Assembly (NCBI RefSeq): GCF_037201965.1
Contig: NZ_CP147518.1
Location: 5,077,001 to 5,141,000, forward strand
DNA length: 64,000 bases
Reading direction: 5' to 3'
Origin: Spirosoma sp. SC4-14
GTDB taxonomy: Bacteria; Bacteroidota; Bacteroidia; Cytophagales; Spirosomataceae
Position numbers and translations under genes: made by a program. Under the pieces are notes generated by a model. That model saw nothing but the letters and a program-made list of their open reading frames with translations, was not told the DNA's origin and made no database searches. Position 1 is the first letter of the stretch; every line of letters starts with the position of its first letter. This document shows, in pieces, positions 18,528 to 26,615 of the stretch.

Positions 18528-18836
18528 ACTTGAGCGATGTATAGTTAACGTTGAAAGGGTAAGCTTCAAAGTTATGATTAAAAGCTTAGCCGATAAAATT
18601 TAATAGTTTTTCTATAAACTTATTATCAACTGTAAATGATTAATCAAACTATACTCTTCGTCCCTTAAATACCAACAACTCTCTAAAAATCAATTAATTA
18701 ATAAATAAAATCAAAAAATAAAAGACTTAATCTAACAAAAAAGTAAGTTAAATAACATACATGCTGATACGATGGTTATTAAGGGTAAGTTACCATTTAT
18801 CGATAGAAACAACCCAGTAAATACCTACCTGTTCTT
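18528..18836. other. AT-rich intergenic region
   Basis: About 309 bases, strongly AT-rich between 18570 and 18790 with long A/T runs (for example around 18690-18730). No reading frame or repeat array stands out. It probably holds the promoter of the response regulator gene on the minus strand. Confidence 0.55.
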
Positions 18837-21149
18837 TCAATTTTGCAAGCCGGTATTGCCATAAACCGCAGCCAGAATAAAGTTGACAATTGGCTGCGGA
18901 TTAGCCAGGCTATGCGGATGATGATGCACACCTGGCTTATGAATGACGGTAATAGTCCCGCCCAGTTTCTTTATTTTTTCTTCAAATGGGGCCGTATTTT
19001 CCTCAACCGGTACCAGTTCATCGGCATCACCAACCACATGCAGCATTGGGTAATGGCCTTTCACAATATCGGTAACTTTGTCTAAGGGGCTATTCCGAAA
19101 AGTTTCGGTTTCAGCTTCAGTTTTATAACCATAATCTTCCCTCAACTTTTCCCAATCGGCCGGGCTACCTTTGCTTTTCCCTTTTCCACCCGGCCAGCTT
19201 CGCAAATCCAGTACGGGCGCATCGGCATATACACAGGCTACCTTATCAGGATTCTGGGCAGCCCAGTTGTAGTCATATACTCCTCCCCGGCTCATGCCTT
19301 CCAGAACAGCCTTTTTGGCCAGTCCGGCTCTATGCAGATACGCATAAAATTTGTTCCAGAGATCGACGGCTTCGCTATTTCCGAACAATTCGGCGGGGTC
19401 GCAATACACGACATGGAAACCCCGATCGAGTAGTGCAATATCAGTTTGTGGCTCATGTCCCCAAAAACGTGCCCGCCATATCCAGGGTTTACCCTCGGCC
19501 ACAACCCGAGGTTTTACAATTTTAGCAGTACGCCCGTTGAAGGTAAAATCAGCACAATCGTAGCCATAAAAAGAAGATACCTGATAGGGCTGGCTCAGTT
19601 GCCGAAAAATATCAAATTCAGCTACTGGCTTCCGGCTAATGGCCTCAAAGAGCCGCTGAGCAATCAGCGTAGCACCCGCCCGATTTGGGTGCAGTTGGTC
19701 CGGAAAAAGCGAATCGCTCTGTAGGGTAATCGAATGCAGATCAATCAGTTCTACTTTTTCCTCGTAAGCAACCTGCTGAATACGGGGAATGATTTGTTTT
19801 GCAATTACGGCGTCGATTTGCCGGGTCGTATCGGTCAAATACGACGCAACCGGCAACAGAAGTACTATTCGGGGATGGGTAGGTAGTTGTTTAAACGCCT
19901 GAATCAGCGCTTTGTAGTCGGCTACAAACCGGTCGGCAATCGTTAACCGATACGGCAACCGGCTATCGTTTGTGCCCAATTTGATGGTCACAATATCGGG
20001 TTGGCTTGCCAGTGCCTGTTTATAACTCGGAGTGGCCGTATAGGGGTTTTCGGTATTGCTCATCAGGGTTCGGCCACTTACGCCAAAATTGCGGACATCG
20101 TAGGTGTAGCCAAGCAACCTCTGCAACTGTGCCGGATAAGACTCAACAGCCGGAGCACTTAACCGGGCTCCATACGTAATGCTATTCCCAACGCACGCAA
20201 TACGAATGCGCTGGGGTGCTTTGCCCTGCACTGTGGCCCGAAGCTGGCGTTCGATCTGGTCGTAGACCTGACGAGCTTCGGACAGTGGCAAACCCGTTGC
20301 CATTTCGGGCCGTTTATGCCCGGTAGCGGTTAGCCAGGCATCTTTCATTAATGCCTGCCGTTGACTCACCAGACTCAGGATTTCTTCGGACCGGGGACTT
20401 ACACGCAGCGCAGACAACACATCCGGCGCTTCGGCGACGGTTTCGCCGAGATACTGTAGCACGGCCCGCGCCATGAGCCAGTGTCCTGCTTCACCGGGAT
20501 GCACGCCATCGTTCGCCAGTTTAAACGACGGTTCGGTTTTTCGTTTTTCGATCAGAAACTGATTCATCGGGAAATGCACATCTGCAACTTCCCACTGTAA
20601 CGAATCGCGTTGCGCCAGCAACCAGCGGGCATAAGCGTCGAGGGTACGGTTATACCCTTCCAGCCCCTGCTTAGAGTCGTCGTGGGTGGGAGGAGTCAGG
20701 AAGACAATTCGTTTGGCACCCGCCTTTTCCAATTGGGCATGCAACCATTTCATACCCTCCCGATAGGCTCCGAACCTGGCATTGTCTAACGGCAAATAAA
20801 TACCATCGTTCATGCCATAGCAGGCAAAAACAACATCGGGTTTGGTTTGGGCCAGCACTCGGCTCAATCGTTCATGGAGATCGGGCCGGGGAAAACGGCC
20901 ATCGGCATGATTGACTTCACTCAACCCGGAAACGGTTTCGCTGGGCAAACCAGTATTAATGAATTCGTATTGTTGTTTGGGGTAATGCGTAACCAGATAG
21001 GCTTCCATATCGGTAACATAGGTACCGGCATAGGTAATGCTATTTCCCAGAAACAATATTCGCTTTGCGCCTTTGGGAAAAGGGCTGGCACCTGCCAGCG
21101 AGCAGAGAGCACAAGTAAAGAAAAGAGCTAACAGGATTCTGGTCTTCAT
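18837..21149 (-). CDS. Secreted three-domain esterase: SGNH - SGNH - alpha/beta hydrolase
   Basis: 770 residues from the ATG at 21149. After a signal peptide (about 1-24) come two SGNH/GDSL hydrolase domains and an alpha/beta hydrolase domain. Domain 1 has GNSIT (S37), GMND (112-115) and DGVHP (D214, H217). Domain 2 has GNSIT (S323), GTND (392-395) and DQLHP (D484, H487). Domain 3 (about 525-770) has GMSRGG (S620), Asp in VGDADELVP (about 708-710) and a His cluster near 732-735. All three catalytic triads look complete. SGNH enzymes of this type deacetylate polysaccharides; the third domain may remove another ester or release an oligosaccharide. Such a triple fusion is unusual. Confidence 0.93.
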   Translation of the reverse strand: MKTRILLALFFTCALCSLAGASPFPKGAKRILFLGNSITYAGTYVTDMEAYLVTHYPKQQYEFINTGLPSETVSGLSEVNHADGRFPRPDLHERLSRVLAQTKPDVVFACYGMNDGIYLPLDNARFGAYREGMKWLHAQLEKAGAKRIVFLTPPTHDDSKQGLEGYNRTLDAYARWLLAQRDSLQWEVADVHFPMNQFLIEKRKTEPSFKLANDGVHPGEAGHWLMARAVLQYLGETVAEAPDVLSALRVSPRSEEILSLVSQRQALMKDAWLTATGHKRPEMATGLPLSEARQVYDQIERQLRATVQGKAPQRIRIACVGNSITYGARLSAPAVESYPAQLQRLLGYTYDVRNFGVSGRTLMSNTENPYTATPSYKQALASQPDIVTIKLGTNDSRLPYRLTIADRFVADYKALIQAFKQLPTHPRIVLLLPVASYLTDTTRQIDAVIAKQIIPRIQQVAYEEKVELIDLHSITLQSDSLFPDQLHPNRAGATLIAQRLFEAISRKPVAEFDIFRQLSQPYQVSSFYGYDCADFTFNGRTAKIVKPRVVAEGKPWIWRARFWGHEPQTDIALLDRGFHVVYCDPAELFGNSEAVDLWNKFYAYLHRAGLAKKAVLEGMSRGGVYDYNWAAQNPDKVACVYADAPVLDLRSWPGGKGKSKGSPADWEKLREDYGYKTEAETETFRNSPLDKVTDIVKGHYPMLHVVGDADELVPVEENTAPFEEKIKKLGGTITVIHKPGVHHHPHSLANPQPIVNFILAAVYGNTGLQN

Positions 21150-21182
21150 CAACACCACTCGTTGTTACGTTCAGATCAGCAT

Positions 21183-21761
21183 TTATTTCGGTTCATCCGA
21201 AGGCTTATTCGCACTATACTGATTCGGAAACTGCCCATAGCCCTTTTCGGCAATATTTTTGGCTCGTTCCTGATAAATAGCCATCTGCTGGGGTGCCCAG
21301 GTAGCCAGCCCATCTACATACCGGTTATACATGCAGAATGCAGCCGCAATAAGCACCGTATCATGAATTTCCTGATCGGTTGCATCGGCTAGCCGGGCCT
21401 GCTCAATATCTTCGGCGGTTACGTAGCGACCACCCAACTGTACTTTACCGGCAATGGCGAGCAGTGCTTTCATTTTATCGCTTAAATCGGTTGCCAAAAA
21501 ATCCTGTTTTACGGCATCGACTAACTGCTGGTTGCCGCCCAGATGATGCGCAGCAACTGCCCCATGAATGGTCTGACAGTAGAAACAATCGTTTTGCGAC
21601 GATACATAAGTAGCAATCAGTTCGCGTTCGGCCGGGCTCAATGAATTAGGGCTTTGGAGTAAGGCCTGAGCCAGTTCGTTGAGTGGTTTAGCTGTCAGTG
21701 GACGGTAGGCCATTAAACCGGCAATGCCAGGAAACCCTTCGGGGAGTGCAATATGTGGCAT
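21183..21761 (-). CDS. AhpD-like peroxidase-related protein (CMD family)
   Basis: 192 residues from the ATG at 21761; the open frame extends to 21821 but without domain content, and a hairpin occupies that stretch. The AhpD active-site pattern is present: E47 region in SPAERELIA, then C59-x2-C62-x3-H66 (CFYCQTIH). AhpD-like proteins reduce disulfides in peroxide defence. It lies 33 bases upstream of the triple-esterase gene on the same strand, so they may share a transcript. Confidence 0.87.
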   Translation of the reverse strand: MPHIALPEGFPGIAGLMAYRPLTAKPLNELAQALLQSPNSLSPAERELIATYVSSQNDCFYCQTIHGAVAAHHLGGNQQLVDAVKQDFLATDLSDKMKALLAIAGKVQLGGRYVTAEDIEQARLADATDQEIHDTVLIAAAFCMYNRYVDGLATWAPQQMAIYQERAKNIAEKGYGQFPNQYSANKPSDEPK

Positions 21762-21803
21762 ACGTTGATGTAGGTTTACGTTGCTGCGTTCTATCTGATG
21801 ATA

Positions 21804-21840
21804 AGCACAAGCCGACAGCAATTTACTGTCGGCTTGTGCT
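21804..21840. repeat. Perfect 15-bp inverted repeat
   Basis: AGCACAAGCCGACAG (21804-21818) pairs exactly with 21826-21840, loop CAATTTA. It sits in the leader of the AhpD-like gene (about 45 bases before its ATG) and could act as a 5-prime hairpin or belong to the upstream gene's 3-prime end. Confidence 0.6.
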
Positions 21841-21876
21841 CCCCCTCACCGAATCTGTGCATTTGTCCCGAAAATC

Positions 21877-21904
21877 AGAAAGCCCGGCACAAGCCGGGCT
21901 TTCT
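21877..21904 (-). terminator. Terminator hairpin
   Basis: AGAAAGCCCGG (21877-21887) pairs perfectly with CCGGGCTTTCT (21894-21904) across six bases. It lies 32 bases past the stop of the small secreted protein gene at 21936-22319. Confidence 0.7.
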
Positions 21905-21935
21905 AAGGGTAGTTTAGGTGAGATTGTTGCCTGTT

Positions 21936-22319
21936 TTATTGCACGGCCACAACCCGACTGGTTTGCTGAACGGGTTGTGTCGATAATTCTAACTGTTTGC
22001 GAATGCTGCCTTCGCTCGAACGAACCTCCAGTTCATACTTACCATCCGACAACTCATCGACGTTTAGTTTCAGGGCTACTTTCTGGTCTTTACGGCCCAG
22101 GTTCTGACGGAATACGACCTGATGATCGGCAGTCCGGAGCAGAACTTCGACCGGAACATCGGCCTCCTTGCTAACCGACACCCGAATCTGGTTGTCGACC
22201 GTAACGAAGGCGCTGGCGCCGAACGGTAAGGCTTTTGGGGTGGTCGGGTTGGCAGGATTGGCCAGGGTGGAAGCACTCATCAGAATTGAAATGGCGGCTT
22301 TGCTCAGTAGTGTTAACAT
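21936..22319 (-). CDS. Small secreted protein, FlgD/DUF3244-like
   Basis: 127 residues with a signal peptide ending near STLANP. The rest is one beta-sandwich-like domain (VTVDNQIRVSVSKEADVPVEVLLRTADHQVVFRQNLG, then DGKYELEVRSSEG), a layout seen in DUF3244 and C-terminal sorting-like domains of Bacteroidota. No catalytic motif. It is probably a periplasmic or exported structural protein. The name rests on fold pattern only. It diverges from the Hsp70 gene. Confidence 0.72.
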   Translation of the reverse strand: MLTLLSKAAISILMSASTLANPANPTTPKALPFGASAFVTVDNQIRVSVSKEADVPVEVLLRTADHQVVFRQNLGRKDQKVALKLNVDELSDGKYELEVRSSEGSIRKQLELSTQPVQQTSRVVAVQ

Positions 22320-22461
22320 GGTTGTATTTGTGTTTAGTGTTTATGTTCCTGTTTTGGTTGTTCGTGTTGTTTGCTGTTCGCTATCTATAAGCCAAACGCT
22401 GTGCCAACAAAATAAACTATCTGATAATCAACCGCTTAATACCCATGCCAACCTATTTCCC

Positions 22462-22498
22462 TGTCCGCAAGTGGACAATTGTTGTTCACTTGCGGACA
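22462..22498. promoter_or_regulatory. Palindromic candidate operator
   Basis: TGTCCGCAAGTG (22462-22473) is repeated exactly in inverse at 22487-22498. The left half itself also contains a nested TGTCC/GGACA pair. A dyad of this size between divergent genes is typical of a repressor or activator site, but the cognate regulator is unknown; a transcription terminator for either side is less likely because no gene ends here. Confidence 0.5.
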
Positions 22499-22619
22499 AC
22501 TGCCGAACCACGACAAGCCCGGCAGACGGCTAAATAAACCGCGCGACTTTTGCACCGATTATCCGGTAGTTATTCCCCACTAAATTTCGGAACGCCTACC
22601 GATAAAGCTATTTTTTACG

Positions 22620-22627
22620 TACTTTTG
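22620..22627 (+). promoter_or_regulatory. -7 box (TACTTTTG) before the Hsp70 gene
   Basis: TACTTTTG matches TAnnTTTG and lies 58 bases before the Hsp70 ATG. No clear -33 TTTG is at the expected spacing. Confidence 0.4.
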
Positions 22628-22684
22628 CGCCCTTTTGCACGAATCCATTGTGCCCTACACCAATTAGCAGTTCATTCGATAGCC

Positions 22685-23941
22685 ATGCCAACCCTCTCCT
22701 GCGGAATCGATTTTGGCACGTCCAATTCAAGTATTGCCACTAGTCAGAATGGTAAAATTGCTCTCGTTCCGGTCGAACAAGCGCACGTAACCATTCCGAG
22801 TGCCATTTTTTTTCAGCGAGCCAGCAATAAAGCATTCTACGGGCGCACGGCCGTCGACTTATTTTTTAACCGTCAGCAAGGCCGTTTCATGCGCAGTTTG
22901 AAGCGGGTTCTGGGCACATCGCTTATGAGGCAGGGAACGATGGTGAACGGTACGTCGATGAATTTTTCAACGATTATTGCGTCTTTCCTGCAACACATTA
23001 AAGCAAAGGCCGATGCCGTTGCCGGTCAGGAAATCGACCAGGTTGTTATGGGCCGCCCGGTTCATTTTGTCGACAACGATCCGGCTGCCAATGCCCGGGC
23101 CCAGGACGAATTGAAAGCGATTGCGCAACGAATTGGCTTCAGGCAGATCGAATTTCAATTTGAGCCAATTGCTGCGGCTTTTGCTCACGAAGCGCGGCTC
23201 AGTGGCGAAAAGCTCGCTATTGTGGCTGATCTGGGGGGCGGCACATCCGATTTTACAGTGATCCGATTGTCGAATCGATCGATTCATAAAGCCGATCGAT
23301 CGTCGGATATTCTGGCCAATACAGGTGTTCGGGTTGGAGGTAACGATTTTGACAAAGAATTAAGTCTGGCTGCAATCATGCCTGAATTGGGGTATCGGAG
23401 TACGTACGGCCCTAAGGATCTGGAAGTACCCTTAAAACCCTACCACGATCTGGCCGAATGGAGCAAAGTCAATTTTCTTTATACGCCTAAACTGATCATG
23501 CAGGTGCGGCAACTGCTTCATCAGTCGCACGATAAACCCCGGTATAAACGGTTGCTATCGGTACTTGAAACAGAAACCGGACACACACTTCTGGCTACGA
23601 CGGAAGAAGCCAAAATAGCGCTTACGGCCAGTACCGAACACAAGGCGACAGCCGATTATATTGAAGATGGCTTTTCGATTGCCATCAGTCGGGCACAATT
23701 TGAAACGGCGATCCAGTTGGAAGTTGACAAAATTCTGATTTCGGCGAAAGCGTGTCTGCAGGAAGCTGGGGTTCACCCTGAAGCCATCGATCTGGTTATT
23801 CTTACCGGCGGCACTACCGAAGTCCCAATGATACAAACTGATTTCAGGCGGCTCTTTCCCAACGCCATCATCGCCGACGAAAACAAACTTTCAAGCGTTG
23901 GTCTTGGTCTGGCCTACGACAGTCAGGCCAAATTTGGTTGA
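22685..23941 (+). CDS. Hsp70-family (YegD-like) ATPase without substrate-binding domain
   Basis: 418 residues from the ATG at 22685; an earlier in-frame start at 22550 is unlikely because GIDFGTSNS must be close to the N-terminus. Actin-fold ATPase marks: GIDFGTSNS (7-15), phosphate-2 DLGGGTSDF (about 182-190) and adenosine motif LTGGTTEVP (about 379-387). The usual C-terminal peptide-binding domain of DnaK is missing, as in E. coli YegD. The client is unknown. A decayed CRISPR array follows within 20 bases of the stop. Confidence 0.9.
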   Translation: MPTLSCGIDFGTSNSSIATSQNGKIALVPVEQAHVTIPSAIFFQRASNKAFYGRTAVDLFFNRQQGRFMRSLKRVLGTSLMRQGTMVNGTSMNFSTIIASFLQHIKAKADAVAGQEIDQVVMGRPVHFVDNDPAANARAQDELKAIAQRIGFRQIEFQFEPIAAAFAHEARLSGEKLAIVADLGGGTSDFTVIRLSNRSIHKADRSSDILANTGVRVGGNDFDKELSLAAIMPELGYRSTYGPKDLEVPLKPYHDLAEWSKVNFLYTPKLIMQVRQLLHQSHDKPRYKRLLSVLETETGHTLLATTEEAKIALTASTEHKATADYIEDGFSIAISRAQFETAIQLEVDKILISAKACLQEAGVHPEAIDLVILTGGTTEVPMIQTDFRRLFPNAIIADENKLSSVGLGLAYDSQAKFG

Positions 23942-23958
23942 ACTTAACACCCCCATCT

Positions 23959-24120
23959 CCCATAACTCCTCACAGGTACGATTAGAAGTGAGTCAGGTAA
24001 CCATACCACCGAATTAGTTTCGTTATTTCAATTCCACTCAGGTACGATTAGAAGGCTGCTGATAGTTCCTAAGCGGAGCAGGGGCAACATATTTCAATTC
24101 CACTCAGGTACTTTATACTT
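23959..24120 (-). CRISPR. Decayed CRISPR array: three repeats, two 36-base spacers
   Basis: One intact 30-base repeat lies at 24025-24054; its ends read ATTTCAATTCC and GGTACGATTAGAAG. A left copy (23959-23988) keeps only the right-hand 16 bases plus scattered matches; a right copy (24091-24120) keeps the left-hand 21 bases. The period is exactly 66, so both spacers (23989-24024 and 24055-24090) are 36 bases. On the minus strand the repeat ends GGAATTGAAAT and starts CTTCTAATCGTACC, which matches the well-known GGAATTGAAAC-ending repeat class of type I-B/III systems, so the array probably reads leftward. No cas gene is in the window. The spacers differ from each other. Confidence 0.78.
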
Positions 24121-24221
24121 ACATACGTTGACCTTTCTTTACAGATCAAAGTTCAACCCGCTTGCGTATACCCTATGTGTACGGAAGCTTTTTTTTTGCA
24201 AAAAATTTCTACCCTTCAACC

Positions 24222-25205
24222 ATGCCCGTTGTTAAAAACCGTGAGGATCGTTTACAGGCTATCAATAGTCGTCTGAATCGCTGGGGTGGCCAACCAGCCA
24301 CAACCGAAGAACTGGCCCGCCTGTGTGCCGTTGCCCAATCGACCATCAAACAGGATATTGCTTACCTGAAAGATGTTCACGATGCCCCGATTGCCTACAG
24401 CCGGAATCCGAACGGTTATTATTATACCCGCCCGTTCAACCTGGCAGCATCCATCACCTTCACGGATAAAGACCTGACGGCGCTTCATGCGGCTGTAGCC
24501 ACGCTCAATCAGTACCAACACCTGCATTTGTTCGACGATCTGCGCGGAACGGTCGATAAGATCGACAAAGCGGTTCGGTTCCGCACCAATCCCGCCGACG
24601 ATTTCGGCCAGTACATCTTATTCGAATCGGTTCCGTTTGTAAAAGGAAGTCAGCACGTAGAGGTATTTTTGCAGGCTATTCATGCTCAACGCGTCGTCAC
24701 GTTCGCCCATGAGCGATTCGATACGGAGGTAACCAAAGCGCACCGGCTGTTTCCGTACGTGATCAAAGAGCACCGAAACCGCTGGTACGTGGTCGGCTGG
24801 CAACTCGACTATGGCGAAGTCCGGGTGTTCGGGCTGGATCGTATACTCGACGGTTCTATACAGATCACCGGTGAGTCATACGACGCTCCGCCGTTCGATG
24901 CCAATCTGTATTTCCATAAAGCACTGGGCGTTGCGGCTTACGATAATCCGCCCGAAGAGGTTGTTCTGTCGTTTACCCGTTCGCAGGGGCTTCATTTTCG
25001 GGCACAGCCGTTTTACCCGTTTCGGAAAGAAGACATTCTGGCTGATACCGACGATGAATTTCGGGTGAAGCTATCCATCATCGTCAATAAAGAACTCGTT
25101 TACGAACTGGCTCGGCTGGGCCATTCGGTGAAGGTTATCAGCCCCGCCACATTGGTTCAGCAACTGATCGAGTTTCTGAAAAGGGCGATAGCTCAATACC
25201 CATAA
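24222..25205 (+). CDS. WYL-domain transcriptional regulator
   Basis: 327 residues from the ATG at 24222; an upstream extension to 24162 is unlikely. The N-terminal winged helix-turn-helix (about 1-70; TTEELARLCAVAQSTIKQDIAYLKD) is followed by a WYL domain (about 150-240) whose namesake reads WYV in HRNRWYVVGWQ, with Arg and Phe neighbours usual for ligand sensing, and a WCX-like C-terminal domain. WYL regulators often control CRISPR-Cas and other defence genes and can bind nucleotide ligands. Here it is 101 bases from the CRISPR remnant, on the opposite reading direction to the presumed array transcript. Confidence 0.92.
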   Translation: MPVVKNREDRLQAINSRLNRWGGQPATTEELARLCAVAQSTIKQDIAYLKDVHDAPIAYSRNPNGYYYTRPFNLAASITFTDKDLTALHAAVATLNQYQHLHLFDDLRGTVDKIDKAVRFRTNPADDFGQYILFESVPFVKGSQHVEVFLQAIHAQRVVTFAHERFDTEVTKAHRLFPYVIKEHRNRWYVVGWQLDYGEVRVFGLDRILDGSIQITGESYDAPPFDANLYFHKALGVAAYDNPPEEVVLSFTRSQGLHFRAQPFYPFRKEDILADTDDEFRVKLSIIVNKELVYELARLGHSVKVISPATLVQQLIEFLKRAIAQYP

Positions 25206-25223
25206 CGTGATACAGGCAATAGC

Positions 25224-26600
25224 TTACTTTCCGATACAGAACTTACTAAAAATTGAATCCAGCAAATCGTCCGTAGTGATTTCACCCGTTAGTTCACCCA
25301 GATGTTGTAGGGCAACTCGTAAATCCATTGCTAACCAGTCGGGCGTCACCTGGCTGTCGAGGCCATGTATGGCACGAACAAGGGCCTCGTCTGTAGCTGT
25401 CAAATGCTCATAGTGCCGGGCATTGGTTACCACAGCACTGCCTGTTTGCATAGCGGCATCGGTGCGGGCGCGGGCAGACAGGGCCGCTTTCAATTCGTCG
25501 ATGCGCTGGTCTCTGGCCGCAATCCAGACGATGTTTTCTTCATTAAAACTATGGTCTATAGATGCTCGCTGCGCATCTGTCATCAGATCGGCTTTATTAC
25601 CAACCAACAGATAAGGCTTGCCAGCCTGCTGTAGCTCCGTTTGCGTTTGGGTCAATTCGTCAGCCGTTGTGCTGCTACCATCGAACAGATAAACAACCAG
25701 AGCCGCATCACGCATTTTCTGTTGAGTACGCTCAATTCCAATCGCTTCGATCTGGTCGGTAGCCTGCCGTAACCCAGCCGTATCGATCAGCCGGAAGCGA
25801 ATGCCGTTGATGAACAGTTCGTCTTCTATAACATCGCGGGTAGTACCGGGAATATCTGAAACAATGGCTTTTTCTTCGTTCAACAATGCATTGAGCAAGG
25901 TCGATTTACCAGCGTTGGGTTTCCCAACAATCACGGTTGGCACGCCATTTTTAATCGCATTTCCAGTCGAGAAAGAGTCAATCAGTGGATGCAGTACCCG
26001 CCGGATGTCAATCATTAACTGACGCAGTCGATCGCGGTGGGCAAATTCGACATCTTCCTCGCCAAAATCCAGTTCCAGTTCAACCAATGCCACAAAATCG
26101 ATCAGTTGCTGGCGAAGCTCTTTTAGCTGCCGAGAAAAACCGCCCCGCAGTTGCGTCAGTGCAGCGCGATGGCTGGCTTCAGAGTCAGAAGCGATCAGGT
26201 CGGCAACGGCTTCGGCCTGAACCAGATCGAACTGCCCGTTCAGAAAAGCGCGCTGCGTAAATTCACCCGGTCGGGCCAGCCGCACGCCTTCCTGTGTGAG
26301 CCGACGCAAAATCTGCTGAATAATAAACTCGGAGCCATGACACGAAATTTCGACTACGTCTTCTTTGGTAAACGATTTTGGAGCCCGAAAAACAGTAACC
26401 AGCACTTCATCGATGATACTGCCATTGGCATGACGAATGGTTCCGAAATGAGCCGTATGCGACTCCTGCCGGGTCAGCTCTTTACCCCGAAAAATTCGGC
26501 TGGTAATCGCAATAGCGCCTTCGCCCGATACGCGAATAACGGCAATGGCACCAATACCCGGCGCAGTAGCCAGTGCGGCAATAGGTTCTAACTGAAACAA
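25224..26600 (-). CDS. mnmE: tRNA uridine-5-carboxymethylaminomethyl modification GTPase MnmE
   Basis: 458 residues, the family length. The N-terminal tetrahydrofolate-binding domain (about 1-118) starts with LEPIAALATAPGIGAIAVIRVSG. A helical domain then carries the Ras-like G domain (about 215-375): P-loop GKPNAGKST, DIPGTTRD, DTAG and NKAD. The C-terminus FCIGK has the conserved Cys. With MnmG it places the cmnm5 group on wobble U34 of some tRNAs in the cytosol. Its 3-prime end faces that of the WYL gene with an 18-base gap. Confidence 0.98.
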   Translation of the reverse strand: MFQLEPIAALATAPGIGAIAVIRVSGEGAIAITSRIFRGKELTRQESHTAHFGTIRHANGSIIDEVLVTVFRAPKSFTKEDVVEISCHGSEFIIQQILRRLTQEGVRLARPGEFTQRAFLNGQFDLVQAEAVADLIASDSEASHRAALTQLRGGFSRQLKELRQQLIDFVALVELELDFGEEDVEFAHRDRLRQLMIDIRRVLHPLIDSFSTGNAIKNGVPTVIVGKPNAGKSTLLNALLNEEKAIVSDIPGTTRDVIEDELFINGIRFRLIDTAGLRQATDQIEAIGIERTQQKMRDAALVVYLFDGSSTTADELTQTQTELQQAGKPYLLVGNKADLMTDAQRASIDHSFNEENIVWIAARDQRIDELKAALSARARTDAAMQTGSAVVTNARHYEHLTATDEALVRAIHGLDSQVTPDWLAMDLRVALQHLGELTGEITTDDLLDSIFSKFCIGK

Positions 26601-26615
26601 AACGAGGTACTTAGT

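Larger units (their letters stand above)
22320..22684. other. Divergent regulatory region of the small secreted protein and Hsp70 genes
   Basis: About 365 bases without a gene. It contains a 37-base dyad at 22462-22498 and a TACTTTTG -7 box at 22620-22627 pointing at the Hsp70 gene, both listed separately. Nothing else is clear. Confidence 0.6.
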
